Below are positions 21,019 through 31,064 of a DNA stretch of 46,060 bases, piece by piece. The position numbers and the translations under genes are program-made. Within the stretch, counting starts at the first letter, position 1, and each line of letters begins with the position of its first letter. The stretch is taken from positions 1 to 46,060 of the forward strand of contig DAIDMD010000117.1 of assembly GCA_027449165.1 (NCBI GenBank). Direction: 5' to 3'. This DNA is from Acidiferrobacter sp. (GTDB taxonomy: Bacteria; Pseudomonadota; Gammaproteobacteria; Acidiferrobacterales; Acidiferrobacteraceae). The notes below the pieces were generated by a model, which did no database searches, was not told where the DNA came from, and worked only from the letters and a program-made list of their open reading frames with translations.

Positions 21019-21869
21019 GCGGCCAAAAGATGCGCCTTCACGATCTCGCGCAACGCCATGGCGAGCTCGACATCGTCGGTCAGGGGATTGACGAGCGCCG
21101 CCTCGCCGGCCTCCACCGGGGGCAGGCCGGCAGCGATCAGGGATCCGGCATACACCAGCGAGCGCGTCGAGCTCGCCTCGTCTAGCCCATGGTCCTTGAG
21201 GACCCGGGCCTGGCGGGCGATGGCCACGAGCCGCGCGGCGAGCGCGGGATCAAGCCCCTCCACCTCGTTTTGCAGGATGCGCGCCTCGACCTCGGCGCTC
21301 GGATACCGGAACTCGATGGCCACGAAACGCTGTTTGGTCGAGGGTTTCAGGTCCTTCAGCACCGTCTGGTACCCCGGATTGTAGGAAATGACCAGCAGGA
21401 AGTCCTCGTGGGCCTCGATCTCCAGACCGCGCTTTTCGAGCGGCAGGCGGCGCCTGTGGTCGGTCAAGGGGTGGATGATGACGGTGGAGTCGGTGCGGGC
21501 CTCGACGATCTCGTCGAGATAACAGATGGCGCCGGCCTTGACCGCGCGGGTGAGCGGGCCGTCTTGCCAGACGGTCGACTCGCCGTCGAGCAGGAACCGG
21601 CCGACGAGGTCGGCGCTGGTCAGGTCCTCGTGGCACGAGACCGAGACCAGCGGCCGGCCAAGCCTATGGGCCATATGCTCCAGGAAGCGGGTCTTGCCGC
21701 ACCCCGTCGGACCCTTCAGCATCACCGGCAACCGCCGTCGCCAGGCCGCCTCGAACACCGCGATCTCGGTGCCCTGAGGCTCGTAGTAGGGGCCCGTCCC
21801 GGCGTCCGGGGCCTGTACGATGTCGCGCTCCACGCCCCGCAATCGGTCTATCAAGCTGCGCATTGGCAT
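21015..21869 (-). CDS. cbbQ: MoxR-type AAA+ ATPase CbbQ (RuBisCO activase subunit) / NorQ family
   Basis: [99 protein letters not shown]. Confidence 0.9.
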   Translation of the reverse strand: MPMRSLIDRLRGVERDIVQAPDAGTGPYYEPQGTEIAVFEAAWRRRLPVMLKGPTGCGKTRFLEHMAHRLGRPLVSVSCHEDLTSADLVGRFLLDGESTVWQDGPLTRAVKAGAICYLDEIVEARTDSTVIIHPLTDHRRRLPLEKRGLEIEAHEDFLLVISYNPGYQTVLKDLKPSTKQRFVAIEFRYPSAEVEARILQNEVEGLDPALAARLVAIARQARVLKDHGLDEASSTRSLVYAGSLIAAGLPPVEAGEAALVNPLTDDVELAMALREIVKAHLLAA

Positions 21870-21949
21870 CCCTCGTCTATTAGCGGCCCATGATACATCC
21901 CGGGGCGACGAATGCCACCGCCCGGCGCCAGACCGAGAAGCGGCTCCGG

Positions 21950-23164
21950 CTAGGGGACGGGCCTCATCCGGCCTATGATCCGGCGGCGCGCCTCGCGGAT
22001 CCGCTCCTGGATCCGGTCACCGGCCAGCCCTTGCGCGGCCCAATCGCGGCCCGATACCGCGGCGGCCGCATCGCGCGCCGCCTTGAGCCACGCCGCCTGC
22101 GGATAGGCCGCGTCCTCGCGGCCCGACCGGCCCCGGGCATCGGCCTCGCACGCCCCGAGGAATTCCTGGAAGCGTTCGGGCCGGCGGAACCCGTCGACCG
22201 CCTCGATAAGGCGCAGTACCGTGGCGGGCCGCAGGCTCAGGGCCCTGTGAACCTGGAGATGGCAACCGGCCACGGCGCGCGCGAGCGCCCGATGTTCGGA
22301 AGGGACCTTGAGGCGGGCGCACACGGCGTCCACGAGGCTTAGGCCGCGCGCCTCGTGACCCTTGTGAGAAGGCCATTCGGAGGGCGGGGTGAGGCCCTTG
22401 CCGACATCGTGCAGGAGCACCGCGAACCGGGCCCGCGCCGTAAGCCCGAGCCGGGCGGCCTGGCGCAGCGCCAGCAGGACATGCGCGCCGGTGTCCCCCT
22501 CCGGATGGTGCAACAGCGGCTCGGGGACGCCGAACAGCCGATCGATCTCCGGGAATTGCACCGCCAAGGCCCCGCATGCGCGCAACACCTCGACAAAGAG
22601 CCAGGGGTGGGGCTCGGCCAGCGCCCGGTCGAGTTCGGCGAAGACGCGCTCGGGCACCAGGGCCGACACCTCGCCGGCCGCGACCATGGACCGCATGAGC
22701 GTCCGGGTCTCGGCCGCGACCGCAAAGCCGAAACGGGCGTCGAAGCGGGCGACCCGCAAGACGCGGACCGGGTCTTCGGCGAAGGCCGGGCTCACATGAC
22801 GCAGGATCCCGGCGCGCAGGTCGGCAAGCCCTCCGTAGGGGTCGATCAGCGTCCCGTCCTCGGAGCGGGCCATGGCGTTGATCGTGAGGTCGCGCCGCCC
22901 GAGGTCCTCGTCCAAGGTCACGTCCGGGTCGGCATGGACCACGAAGCCCCGGTAGCCGGGGGCGGTCTTGCGCTCGGTACGCGCAAGGGCGTACTCGCAA
23001 TGGCTCTCGGGATGCAGGAACACCGGAAAATCCGCGCCGACGCGCCGGAAACCGAGCGCCTCCATCTCTTGCGGCGTGCTGCCGACCACGACATAATCCC
23101 GGTCGATGACCGGTCTTCCGAGAAGATCGTCGCGTACCGCGCCGCCTACCAGATAGGTTTTCAT
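21950..23164 (-). CDS. cca: CCA-adding tRNA nucleotidyltransferase
   Basis: [67 protein letters not shown]. Confidence 0.97.
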   Translation of the reverse strand: MKTYLVGGAVRDDLLGRPVIDRDYVVVGSTPQEMEALGFRRVGADFPVFLHPESHCEYALARTERKTAPGYRGFVVHADPDVTLDEDLGRRDLTINAMARSEDGTLIDPYGGLADLRAGILRHVSPAFAEDPVRVLRVARFDARFGFAVAAETRTLMRSMVAAGEVSALVPERVFAELDRALAEPHPWLFVEVLRACGALAVQFPEIDRLFGVPEPLLHHPEGDTGAHVLLALRQAARLGLTARARFAVLLHDVGKGLTPPSEWPSHKGHEARGLSLVDAVCARLKVPSEHRALARAVAGCHLQVHRALSLRPATVLRLIEAVDGFRRPERFQEFLGACEADARGRSGREDAAYPQAAWLKAARDAAAAVSGRDWAAQGLAGDRIQERIREARRRIIGRMRPVP

Positions 23165-24370
23165 ATGTTCCGCGAGCGTGTCGGCCAAGGCCGCCATTGT
23201 ATCGGCTTCCTGCTCGCCACGCTCGCCGCGGGCCTCTTGTCGGGGTGCGGACTCCCCTACTACGGCCAGGCCATCGGGGGCGAGTTCGGTATCATGGGCG
23301 CCGAACGTCCGATCGGCCGGGTGCTCGCCGATCCCGCGACGGCGCCAGCCGTCAAGGAACGCCTCCGCTATGTCCTGCGGGTGCGGTCATTCGCGCGCAC
23401 GAGGCTCGGACTTGCGCTCCACGGCGACTACCGCGACTATGCGGACCTCCATCGCCCCTACGTCGTCTGGAACGTCTTCGCCGCCCCGCGGTTTGGTCTG
23501 ACCCTGAAACGCTGGTGCTTTCCGTTCGCAGGCTGCGTCGCCTACCGCGGCTATTTCTCGAAAAGCGCCGCCGAACGCTACGCCCGGGGGCTTGAGCGCA
23601 AAGGCTACGACGTCTTCGTGGGCGGGGTGCCGGCCTTCGCCACGCTCGGCTATCTGCGCGATCCGGTCTTGAGCACCTTTCTCGGTTATCCGCGAACCAC
23701 CATCGCCCACATCATCTTCCACGAACTCGCGCACGACCTCATCTATGTGCCCAATGCCACCACCTTCGACGAATCGTTCGCCGATGCCGTGGCGGCGGTC
23801 GGCGTGCGCCGTTTCCTGAAATACGAAGGGACGCCGGCCGAACGCGCGGCCTACCGGCGGCGGCGCGCGCGCCACAAGGCGGTCGTCGCGCTCATGGCTG
23901 CCTGCCGTGCCCGGCTGGCGCGAGTCTATGCCGACCCCTCCCTGACGCCGGCCCAGCGGCTTGGCGCCAAGCGCGCGGCCTATCGGGCCCTGCGGCGCGG
24001 CTTTCGGGCGCTCACGCGACGCTGGCGGGGCAGCCACGGCTACGGCGCGTTCTTCCGGGGACGATTCAATAACGCCACGCTCGGCGCCTACATGAGCTAT
24101 GAGGACCTGGTGCCGGCCTTTCGGCGGCTGCTGGCCCTGGAAAACGGCGACCTCCCGGCGTTCTTCCGGGCGGTCCGCTGGTATGGGAGGATCCCGGCGC
24201 CCCTGCGGGACCGGGAGTTGAAAAGCCGAAGGGGTTTAGTCGAGCGCCCGCGCACCCTCGGGCGCGCTCGGGGGTGCTGCGGCCTCCCAGGGTCCCGGCA
24301 AGGCCTTGTGGGCCTTGAGCGCCCGCGCCATCCGCGCGGGGTCGAGAACCGGCCGCACAATCAGGCGTAA
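23165..24370 (+). CDS. Predicted zinc aminopeptidase lipoprotein (COG4324-like)
   Basis: Lipobox LLSGCGLPYYGQAIGGEFGIMG; TIAHIIFHELAHDLIYVPNATTFDESFA (HExxH). C-terminus runs into the convergent RRM gene. Confidence 0.88.
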   Translation: MFRERVGQGRHCIGFLLATLAAGLLSGCGLPYYGQAIGGEFGIMGAERPIGRVLADPATAPAVKERLRYVLRVRSFARTRLGLALHGDYRDYADLHRPYVVWNVFAAPRFGLTLKRWCFPFAGCVAYRGYFSKSAAERYARGLERKGYDVFVGGVPAFATLGYLRDPVLSTFLGYPRTTIAHIIFHELAHDLIYVPNATTFDESFADAVAAVGVRRFLKYEGTPAERAAYRRRRARHKAVVALMAACRARLARVYADPSLTPAQRLGAKRAAYRALRRGFRALTRRWRGSHGYGAFFRGRFNNATLGAYMSYEDLVPAFRRLLALENGDLPAFFRAVRWYGRIPAPLRDRELKSRRGLVERPRTLGRARGCCGLPGSRQGLVGLERPRHPRGVENRPHNQA

Positions 24371-24577
24371 GCCCTTGAGATATTTGCCATTCATGGTGCT
24401 GACCGCCCGCTCCGCCTGGCGTTTGTCGGCAACCGCGACAAGGGCGTATCCGCGTGCCCGATGATCGTCCGCCGCTGGCGCGAGACAGGCGAATACGACC
24501 TGCCCGAAACCCTGGAAGATGATCCCGAGATCGGCCTCGGTGACCGTTCGGGACAAATTCCCGACATAGAGATTCAT
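24236..24577 (-). CDS. RRM-domain RNA-binding protein
   Basis: MNLYVGNLSRTVTEADLGIIFQGFGQV...ARGYALVAVADKRQAERAVSTMNGKYLKGLRLIVRPV (RNP2/RNP1-like). Confidence 0.85.
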   Translation of the reverse strand: MNLYVGNLSRTVTEADLGIIFQGFGQVVFACLAPAADDHRARGYALVAVADKRQAERAVSTMNGKYLKGLRLIVRPVLDPARMARALKAHKALPGPWEAAAPPSAPEGARALD

Positions 24578-24635
24578 GACCCGCAGACCCCCCAAACCCA
24601 CACTATCCGTGTCTCTTTATAAACGTTAGCAGACG

Positions 24636-25598
24636 CTAGGGGTGAGTGAGGCGCGATGCCTGTCCTTCCGTCCTGCGGGGGCGACCGTGCGTCAGGGCCG
24701 GCCCCGGGATGAGGTCCTTCAGCGCCTCCTCGAAGGACCGGGGCGTCACGCCGAGGTCGCCCAGGCCCGGCCCGCCGGGGGGACAGACGGAGCCCGCCCG
24801 CAGGGTGTGCCACTGGTCCACGGAAAACGGCGCGCCCGGCCAATGCCCAAGAAGGCGTGCGAGCCACAGGCTGACGCCCGCTGAAAGCCCCCAGGGGGGC
24901 GGCCGGCCGGATCGGCGGGCGATAGCGGCCACTGCCTGCCCGAGAGGGAGGACCTCGGGCCCGCAGAAGCCATAGTCGTGGCCGGCGGCCCCGGTGCGGG
25001 CCAGCGCCGCGGCCAGGCCGCAGGCCGCATCGTCCACATGGACGGGGGCGATGAGGCTCTCGGCGAGCGGGACCGGCAGACCGAGCGGCGCCCAGCGCAA
25101 GAGCCGCTGGAAGCGGCCGACGAAACTGTCGCCCGGCCCGTAGAGGACGCTCGGCCGCACCACGACGGCGTCGGGCGCCGACTCGCGCAAAAGCCGCTCG
25201 CCCCGCGCCTTGCTGCGCAGATAGGCGCTCGCCGAGGCGGCATCCGCCCCCGCCACGCTCACGTGCACAAGCCGCAGCCCCCGGCCGGCGCGCGCCATGC
25301 GCGCCGGCAGCTCCTCATGCACCCGCACGAAATCCCCGGGCACGCGCTCCGTCAGGATGCCGACCAGATTGACGAGGGCCGCAGCCCCGGACGCGGCCTT
25401 GCGGAGAAAGTCCTCATCGTGGACGTCCCCCTCCCAGAGCTCGAGGCGCGGAAGGACCAGGAGGTCGCGGTGGCGATCCGGCCGGCGGGTGATGAGCCGC
25501 AGCCGGTAGCCGCGATGATGGAGGTCCCTGGTGAGCGCGCGGCCGAGGAATCCGCAACCCCCGAGCACGACCACGAGCGCGCCCGGCCTAACTCCCAT
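24636..25598 (-). CDS. NAD(P)-binding epimerase-like protein (NDUFA9-like SDR)
   Basis: VVVLGGCGFLGRALTRDLHHRGYRLRLITRRPDR; ALVNLVGILTE; AYLRSKARGERLLRES; VVRPSVLYGPGDSFVGRF. Confidence 0.88.
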   Translation of the reverse strand: MGVRPGALVVVLGGCGFLGRALTRDLHHRGYRLRLITRRPDRHRDLLVLPRLELWEGDVHDEDFLRKAASGAAALVNLVGILTERVPGDFVRVHEELPARMARAGRGLRLVHVSVAGADAASASAYLRSKARGERLLRESAPDAVVVRPSVLYGPGDSFVGRFQRLLRWAPLGLPVPLAESLIAPVHVDDAACGLAAALARTGAAGHDYGFCGPEVLPLGQAVAAIARRSGRPPPWGLSAGVSLWLARLLGHWPGAPFSVDQWHTLRAGSVCPPGGPGLGDLGVTPRSFEEALKDLIPGPALTHGRPRRTEGQASRLTHP

Positions 25599-27525
25599 CC
25601 GCGGCCAGCTCGACGGCCGGAGGAATGATCGTCATCCGGGCCGCAAGGGCGTCCTGGCGGCCATTCAGCAAGTAGTCGTAGATCGCCGTGAAGGCAAGCA
25701 CGTTCTTGACGTAACCCCGGGTCTGGCGATAGGGGATGGTCTCTATCCAGATATCGGCCGGCAGGGGGCGCCTTATTGGCAGCCAGGAAATGGCCGCCGC
25801 CGGTCCGGCGTTATAGGCGGCGGTCGCCACCGGCTCCTCGCCGCGCGCCCGCAGGAGCACGTCCGCCAGATAATGGGTCCCCACATCCACGTTGTTGGTC
25901 GCATCGATGAGGTCGCGGTCGCCGGTTATCGGCAGATGGATCTCCCGGGCAGTGATGAACCCGGTCTGCGGCATGAGCTGCATGAGCCCGAGGGCCCCCA
26001 CGTCGGAGCGCGCATCGAGGATAAACGCGCTCTCCTGGCGGATGATGCCGTACACCCAGGCCGGATCGATCTTGTTGCGCCCGGCATCGGCCTCGATCAG
26101 CGACCGGTAGAGCAGCGGGAAGCGGATCCCGAGCGCATGCTTGGCCGCGGTCCCGGCGACCGTGAGGATCGCGCAGTCCCGCCAACCCCATCGCGAGGCC
26201 AGCAGCCCGGCGGCCTCGATCTGGTCCTCGGACAGTCCGTGCAGCGCCTGAAACCAGAGGTCACGCGCCTCGCGGTGCTGATGCAGCCGGAAGAGCTCGT
26301 GGGCCATGCGGATGTCCGGGAGGCGATCGACGGCCCGCAAAAGCCCTGCGGGTTCGGTCAGGGGCACGTTCGGGATATGGTAGGGTTGATCGAGCCGATC
26401 GGCGGCCAGGAACCCGTAATACCCGAAATGCCCGGCGAGCTTTACGAAGATCGCATGGGCGGCGCGGGCATGGCCGGTGGCGGCGAGCGCCCGGGCCCGC
26501 CAGTACTGCCACTCTTGCCGGCGTTGCGTATCGCGCGGCAGGGCGCCCAGGAACATCAGGACATCGCCCCACGCCCGCTCGCGCAGGGCCGCGCGCACCC
26601 GCCAGCGGGCGAGCCGGCCATCGCCCTTGAAGGGCACCGCCGCCGTGAGCCACGGCAGGGCCGCGGGCAAGTGATCCGCGGCGGCTATCAGCCCGAGCCC
26701 GCGCAGAACATAATTGTTGTCCTCCCCCAGCACCGGCTGCTCGCGACGCAGCCTTTGCCAGAGCGTCATGGCCAAGGTCGGGCTGCGGTAGCCGAGCGAC
26801 ACCACCGCCTGGCGCACGATATGGCGGGCCCGCTTGCTCGTCAGGGGGTAATCGAGATGGGCCAGGACCCGCGCGGGATGCGCGGCCAGGGCAAGCCACC
26901 GGTCGGCCCACAGTGCGTGCGTAGGCGACAAGGCCGGCCGCAGACGCTTGACGAGGACGGCGTTGGAGGCGGCCATGGCGAGCTTGGTGCGCGCCCACAG
27001 CCGGGCCTGACTGGCCCCCCCGCCCTTGAGCCAGCGCGCGGTCACCCCCCTGCAGCTATGCGGCAGCGACTGCCCCGTCAGCCAGACCGCCTGCACCGCC
27101 GCGGCGACGTCCTGTCCGGCGCGCGAGAGCGCCGCCAAGTCGTCGCAGTGCAAGGCGACGTCGGAGTCGAGGGCCGGCACATAAAAGGCCAGGAACCGCT
27201 TATCCTCGTGGTGACGGGCCAGAAACTTGAGCCAGGCACGGCGCAGTTTCGGGGTGACGGGGAGGTTCGGGTAGCGCGCGAGAAACGCGGCCACCGCCTG
27301 CGGCCGATCGTGGCGCATCCGGTCCATGAGATAGTGGTAGCGCAGGTAGGGGCGGACGATATAGCCGGACAATTCGCCGTACAATTGCCGGAAACGGTCG
27401 TAGCGCGCCTCGTTTAGCGCGGTGAGCGCATGCTGGTAGCGCGCCCGGTCGAGGCCGAGAGGGGTATTGGCGTGAGCCACGCTCGAAAACGCCAGGGCGA
27501 GAACGAAGATTCGGGCAACGCGCAC
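25588..27525 (-). CDS. slt: Soluble lytic murein transglycosylase
   Basis: Signal peptide; C-term WVYGIIRQESAFILDARSDVGALGLMQLMPQTG...DVGTHYLADVLLRARGEEPVATAAYNAGPAA. Confidence 0.94.
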   Translation of the reverse strand: MRVARIFVLALAFSSVAHANTPLGLDRARYQHALTALNEARYDRFRQLYGELSGYIVRPYLRYHYLMDRMRHDRPQAVAAFLARYPNLPVTPKLRRAWLKFLARHHEDKRFLAFYVPALDSDVALHCDDLAALSRAGQDVAAAVQAVWLTGQSLPHSCRGVTARWLKGGGASQARLWARTKLAMAASNAVLVKRLRPALSPTHALWADRWLALAAHPARVLAHLDYPLTSKRARHIVRQAVVSLGYRSPTLAMTLWQRLRREQPVLGEDNNYVLRGLGLIAAADHLPAALPWLTAAVPFKGDGRLARWRVRAALRERAWGDVLMFLGALPRDTQRRQEWQYWRARALAATGHARAAHAIFVKLAGHFGYYGFLAADRLDQPYHIPNVPLTEPAGLLRAVDRLPDIRMAHELFRLHQHREARDLWFQALHGLSEDQIEAAGLLASRWGWRDCAILTVAGTAAKHALGIRFPLLYRSLIEADAGRNKIDPAWVYGIIRQESAFILDARSDVGALGLMQLMPQTGFITAREIHLPITGDRDLIDATNNVDVGTHYLADVLLRARGEEPVATAAYNAGPAAAISWLPIRRPLPADIWIETIPYRQTRGYVKNVLAFTAIYDYLLNGRQDALAARMTIIPPAVELAADGS

Positions 27526-27593
27526 GGGCCTGACTGCGGTAACGAGATTGAATCACTATACTTAAATTAACGAACTGCGCAAGGGATTCCATC

Positions 27594-28961
27594 ATGCCAT
27601 TCGACAGCGTCAATCCGGCGACCGACGAAAGGGTCGCAAGCTTTGCGGAAACCCGTCCCGAGGAGGTCGAGGCGGCGCTGGTGCGCGCCGCGCGCGCCAG
27701 CGCCGCGTGGCGCGAGCGAAGTCCCCAGGACCGCGCCGCGCTCTGGCGGAAGGTGGCGGCCGTCCTGCGCGCCGGGCGGGACCGTTACGCGGGGATCATG
27801 ACGCTGGAGGTCGGCAAACCGGTGACCGAGGCCCGCGCCGAGATCGAAAAGTGCGCCTGGGCCTGTGATTATTATGCCGAAAACGGCGAACGCATGCTGC
27901 GCGACGAGCGCGCCGAGATCGGCGAGGCCGACGCCCGGGTGGCCTTCCTGCCGCTCGGCGTCGTGCTCGCCATCATGCCGTGGAACTTCCCGTTCTGGCA
28001 GGTGTTCCGGTTCGCCACCGCGGCGCTCACGGCCGGCAATGCCGCGGTCCTGAAGCACGCCGCCAACGTCCCGCAATGCGCGCTCGCGATCGCCGAGATC
28101 TTTCGGGAGGCCGGCGCCCCGGAGGGGCTTTTCGAGGTCCTGCTGGTCCGGGCGTCGGCGATCGCGGCCTTGATCGACGATCCGCGCATTCAGGCCGTCA
28201 CCCTGACAGGCAGCGAGGCGGCGGGGCGCGCGGTGGCCTCCGCCGCCGGGCGGGCCCTAAAGAAGACCGTGCTCGAGCTGGGCGGGTCGGATGCCTTTAT
28301 CGTGCTCGCCGACGCCGACCTCGACCGGGCGGCCGAGGCGGCGGTGATGTCGCGCTATCAAAACGCCGGGCAGAGCTGCATCGCCGCCAAGCGCCTGATC
28401 CTGGTGGAGTCCGTGGCCGAGCCCTTTCTCGAGCGCTTCACACGCCTCGTCCAGGGTCTCAAGGTGGGCGACCCGCACGACGAGACGGTTCGCATGGGCC
28501 CGCTCGCCCGGCGCGACCTGCGCGAGACCCTCCATGAACAGGTCACGGACGCCCTGAACCGCGGCGCCGCGGCGCGCCTGGGCTGCCGGATCCCGGAGGG
28601 GCCCGGCAGCTACTACCCCCCGTCCATCCTCGACCAGGTCGGCCCCGGCATGCGCGCCTACAGCGAGGAGCTCTTCGGGCCGGTGGCGATCATCCTGCGG
28701 GCGCGCGATGCCGAGCACGCGATAGCGCTCGCCAACGACAGCCGTTACGGCCTCGGGGCCAGCCTGTGGACGCGCGACGGCGCGCGGGGGGCGGCGCTGG
28801 CGCGGCGCGTGGAATCGGGATCGGCGTTCGTAAACGCCCTGGTAAAAAGCGATCCGCGGCTACCCTTCGGCGGGGTGAAGGCCTCGGGTTATGGGCGTGA
28901 ACTCGCGCTCTACGGCCTGCGCGAATTCACCAACATCAAGACCGTGTGGGTGGCCTCGTGA
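27594..28961 (+). CDS. Aldehyde dehydrogenase (succinate-semialdehyde dehydrogenase-like)
   Basis: [68 protein letters not shown]. Confidence 0.94.
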   Translation: MPFDSVNPATDERVASFAETRPEEVEAALVRAARASAAWRERSPQDRAALWRKVAAVLRAGRDRYAGIMTLEVGKPVTEARAEIEKCAWACDYYAENGERMLRDERAEIGEADARVAFLPLGVVLAIMPWNFPFWQVFRFATAALTAGNAAVLKHAANVPQCALAIAEIFREAGAPEGLFEVLLVRASAIAALIDDPRIQAVTLTGSEAAGRAVASAAGRALKKTVLELGGSDAFIVLADADLDRAAEAAVMSRYQNAGQSCIAAKRLILVESVAEPFLERFTRLVQGLKVGDPHDETVRMGPLARRDLRETLHEQVTDALNRGAAARLGCRIPEGPGSYYPPSILDQVGPGMRAYSEELFGPVAIILRARDAEHAIALANDSRYGLGASLWTRDGARGAALARRVESGSAFVNALVKSDPRLPFGGVKASGYGRELALYGLREFTNIKTVWVAS

Positions 28962-29040
28962 GTCGGTTGCCGCTTTCAAGGATAAAGGGCGCGGCCGCCG
29001 GTCTGTCCCTGTCCCGGCCGCCGCACGCCCGCCCCGGACC

Positions 29041-29619
29041 CTAGAACAGGAACCGGAGGCTGCCGCTGTAGAGCTGGGTATTGTTGCTGGGGATGCGGAA
29101 CTCCTGCCATTGCCCGCGCAACGCCACGTGCCGCGTGACATCATACTGCACGCCGCCCCCATAGTCCGGATGGGTGCCGTCGCGGGTCATGGTCGTGGAG
29201 ACCGGGGTGATCGTGCGGGTATGAAACCGCGACGCGCCGCCTTCGACGAAGACCGCGAAGCGCCGTGTGAAGGGGAAGCTCAACAATCCGTTCACGTCAT
29301 AGCCGCGGTTGCGAACCTCGTCGGATCCCATCGGCGTCGTGATGGTGTCCGTGCCAAAGTTCTGATAGCCGGCCTGGACCGCGAAAAAGCGGTTGAAGGC
29401 GTACCCCACGAATGCCTTCCAGGCCGGCCGCGTGCGCTTCGTATTGCCGAAAGGCCCGGGAAAGGGGGAAAGCAAACCGCCGTTGTGGGCCTCGCCGCCG
29501 CCGGCGCCGACATAGAAGCCGGATTCCGGAGAGCCCAGATAATGGGCCGACGCGACGACCGGCGCCAGCGCAAACGCCGCCACTATCCCTGTCGTGACAA
29601 CTGCTCCTTTCCTAATCAT
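29041..29619 (-). CDS. Small outer-membrane beta-barrel protein
   Basis: Signal peptide ...ALAPVVASAHYLGSPESGFYVGAGGGEAHNG; barrel strands; ends SGSLRFLF. Confidence 0.78.
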   Translation of the reverse strand: MIRKGAVVTTGIVAAFALAPVVASAHYLGSPESGFYVGAGGGEAHNGGLLSPFPGPFGNTKRTRPAWKAFVGYAFNRFFAVQAGYQNFGTDTITTPMGSDEVRNRGYDVNGLLSFPFTRRFAVFVEGGASRFHTRTITPVSTTMTRDGTHPDYGGGVQYDVTRHVALRGQWQEFRIPSNNTQLYSGSLRFLF

Positions 29620-29794
29620 AGCGTTTCCTCCGTTTTTGACTTCGCTTGGTTGGACAGCCAAATTCCCAGCTTGTTTCCGCAGCCTCCGTTCCCGCAAAGA
29701 TGCCGATTGCCCACATGGCATGAAATACGCCGCTATACAAGCGGAATTCGGACGTTAACGACGGGCGGGCGGGATCGTGCAACGATGATCGGCG

Positions 29795-30994
29795 CTAACG
29801 CGCCGACAGGGAACGCGCGACGACAGTCTTCAGGTAGGCCGTCTCGGGGATCGCCGGGTGGACCGGATGGTCGGGGCCCTGGCCGCCTTCGTCGACGAAT
29901 TGGAGTCCACGCTTGAGGCGTCCGGCGGCCTGCGCCACGACCCGGGACAGGGCGTGGCGTTCGAGATGATGTGAGCACGAGGCCGAGAGCAGGACGCCAT
30001 CCTCGCCCAGAACGGCGAGCGCCGCCTCGTTGAGCCTTTGGTAGGCGGCCAGACCCGCCTCGTAGTCCTTGCGGCGCTTGATGAGGGCCGGCGGGTCCAC
30101 AATCACGACATCGAAGCGCTCGCCGGCGTCGCGCAAATTCCGCAAGACCTCGAAGACATCGCCCTGCACGGCGGCGACATGCGGGGCGACCCCATTATCG
30201 GCGGCATTGGCCCGCGCATACGACAGCGCCCGCTCGGAGGCGTCCACGACAGTCACGTGATCGGCGCCGTGGGCCGCCGCCTGGATCCCGAAGCCGCCGA
30301 CGTAGGTAAAGAGATCCAGGACCCGCGCGCGGGCCACATACGGCAGGATCCGTGCACGGTTCGGTCGCTGGTCGTAAAACCACCCGGTCTTCTGGCCCGC
30401 CCCGAGCGCCACCCGGAATCGGCAGCTGCCCTCGATGACCGTCGCCTCGGCCGGCGGTTGGCCGAGCGCCGCCTCGACATAGGAAGGCAGCCCCTCGAGC
30501 GCGCGGCTTGCCGTGTCGTTGCGCAACAGGATGCTGGCCGGACGGACGACGTGCTCCAGGGCCTCGACCACGACCGGCTTCAGGCGCTCCATGCCGGCGG
30601 TCGTGAACTGGGCGACGAGCGCGTCGCCGTAGCGATCGACGACAAGACCCGGCAGGCCGTCGGCCTCTCCGAAGACGAGCCGGTAAAAGGGTTGGCCGTA
30701 GATGCGCTCACGCCACGCGAGCGCACTTCGCAACCGGTCTGTAACGAGATCACGACCGACCACCGCGCGGGGATCGGCACTGACAAGACGGACGCTGATC
30801 AGGGAATTCGGGTTCACGTAACCCACGCCCAGGCAGCGGCCGCGGGCGCTCTCGACCCGCACGGGGTCGCCCGGCGCGAAGGCCGTAAGGGGTGTGGCGG
30901 CGGTATCGATCTCGTTGCTGAAGACCCAAAGATGGCCGACGCGCAGGCGCCTATCCTCGCGAGGACGCAACCGGATAGTGGGGAGGGAGGACAT
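29795..30994 (-). CDS. rlmI: Class I SAM-dependent rRNA large subunit methyltransferase (RlmI-like)
   Basis: PUA region LRPREDRRLRVGHLWVFSNEID; VLDLFTYVGGFGIQAAAHGADHVTVVDASERAL; FDVVIVDPPALIKRRKDYEAGL. Confidence 0.93.
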   Translation of the reverse strand: MSSLPTIRLRPREDRRLRVGHLWVFSNEIDTAATPLTAFAPGDPVRVESARGRCLGVGYVNPNSLISVRLVSADPRAVVGRDLVTDRLRSALAWRERIYGQPFYRLVFGEADGLPGLVVDRYGDALVAQFTTAGMERLKPVVVEALEHVVRPASILLRNDTASRALEGLPSYVEAALGQPPAEATVIEGSCRFRVALGAGQKTGWFYDQRPNRARILPYVARARVLDLFTYVGGFGIQAAAHGADHVTVVDASERALSYARANAADNGVAPHVAAVQGDVFEVLRNLRDAGERFDVVIVDPPALIKRRKDYEAGLAAYQRLNEAALAVLGEDGVLLSASCSHHLERHALSRVVAQAAGRLKRGLQFVDEGGQGPDHPVHPAIPETAYLKTVVARSLSAR

Positions 30995-31064
30995 CGCGGC
31001 ATTATAGCAAGAACGGCCACGCGCCGGCGCAAGCAGCGTACAATGGGGGCTTTGGAACAAGGCC

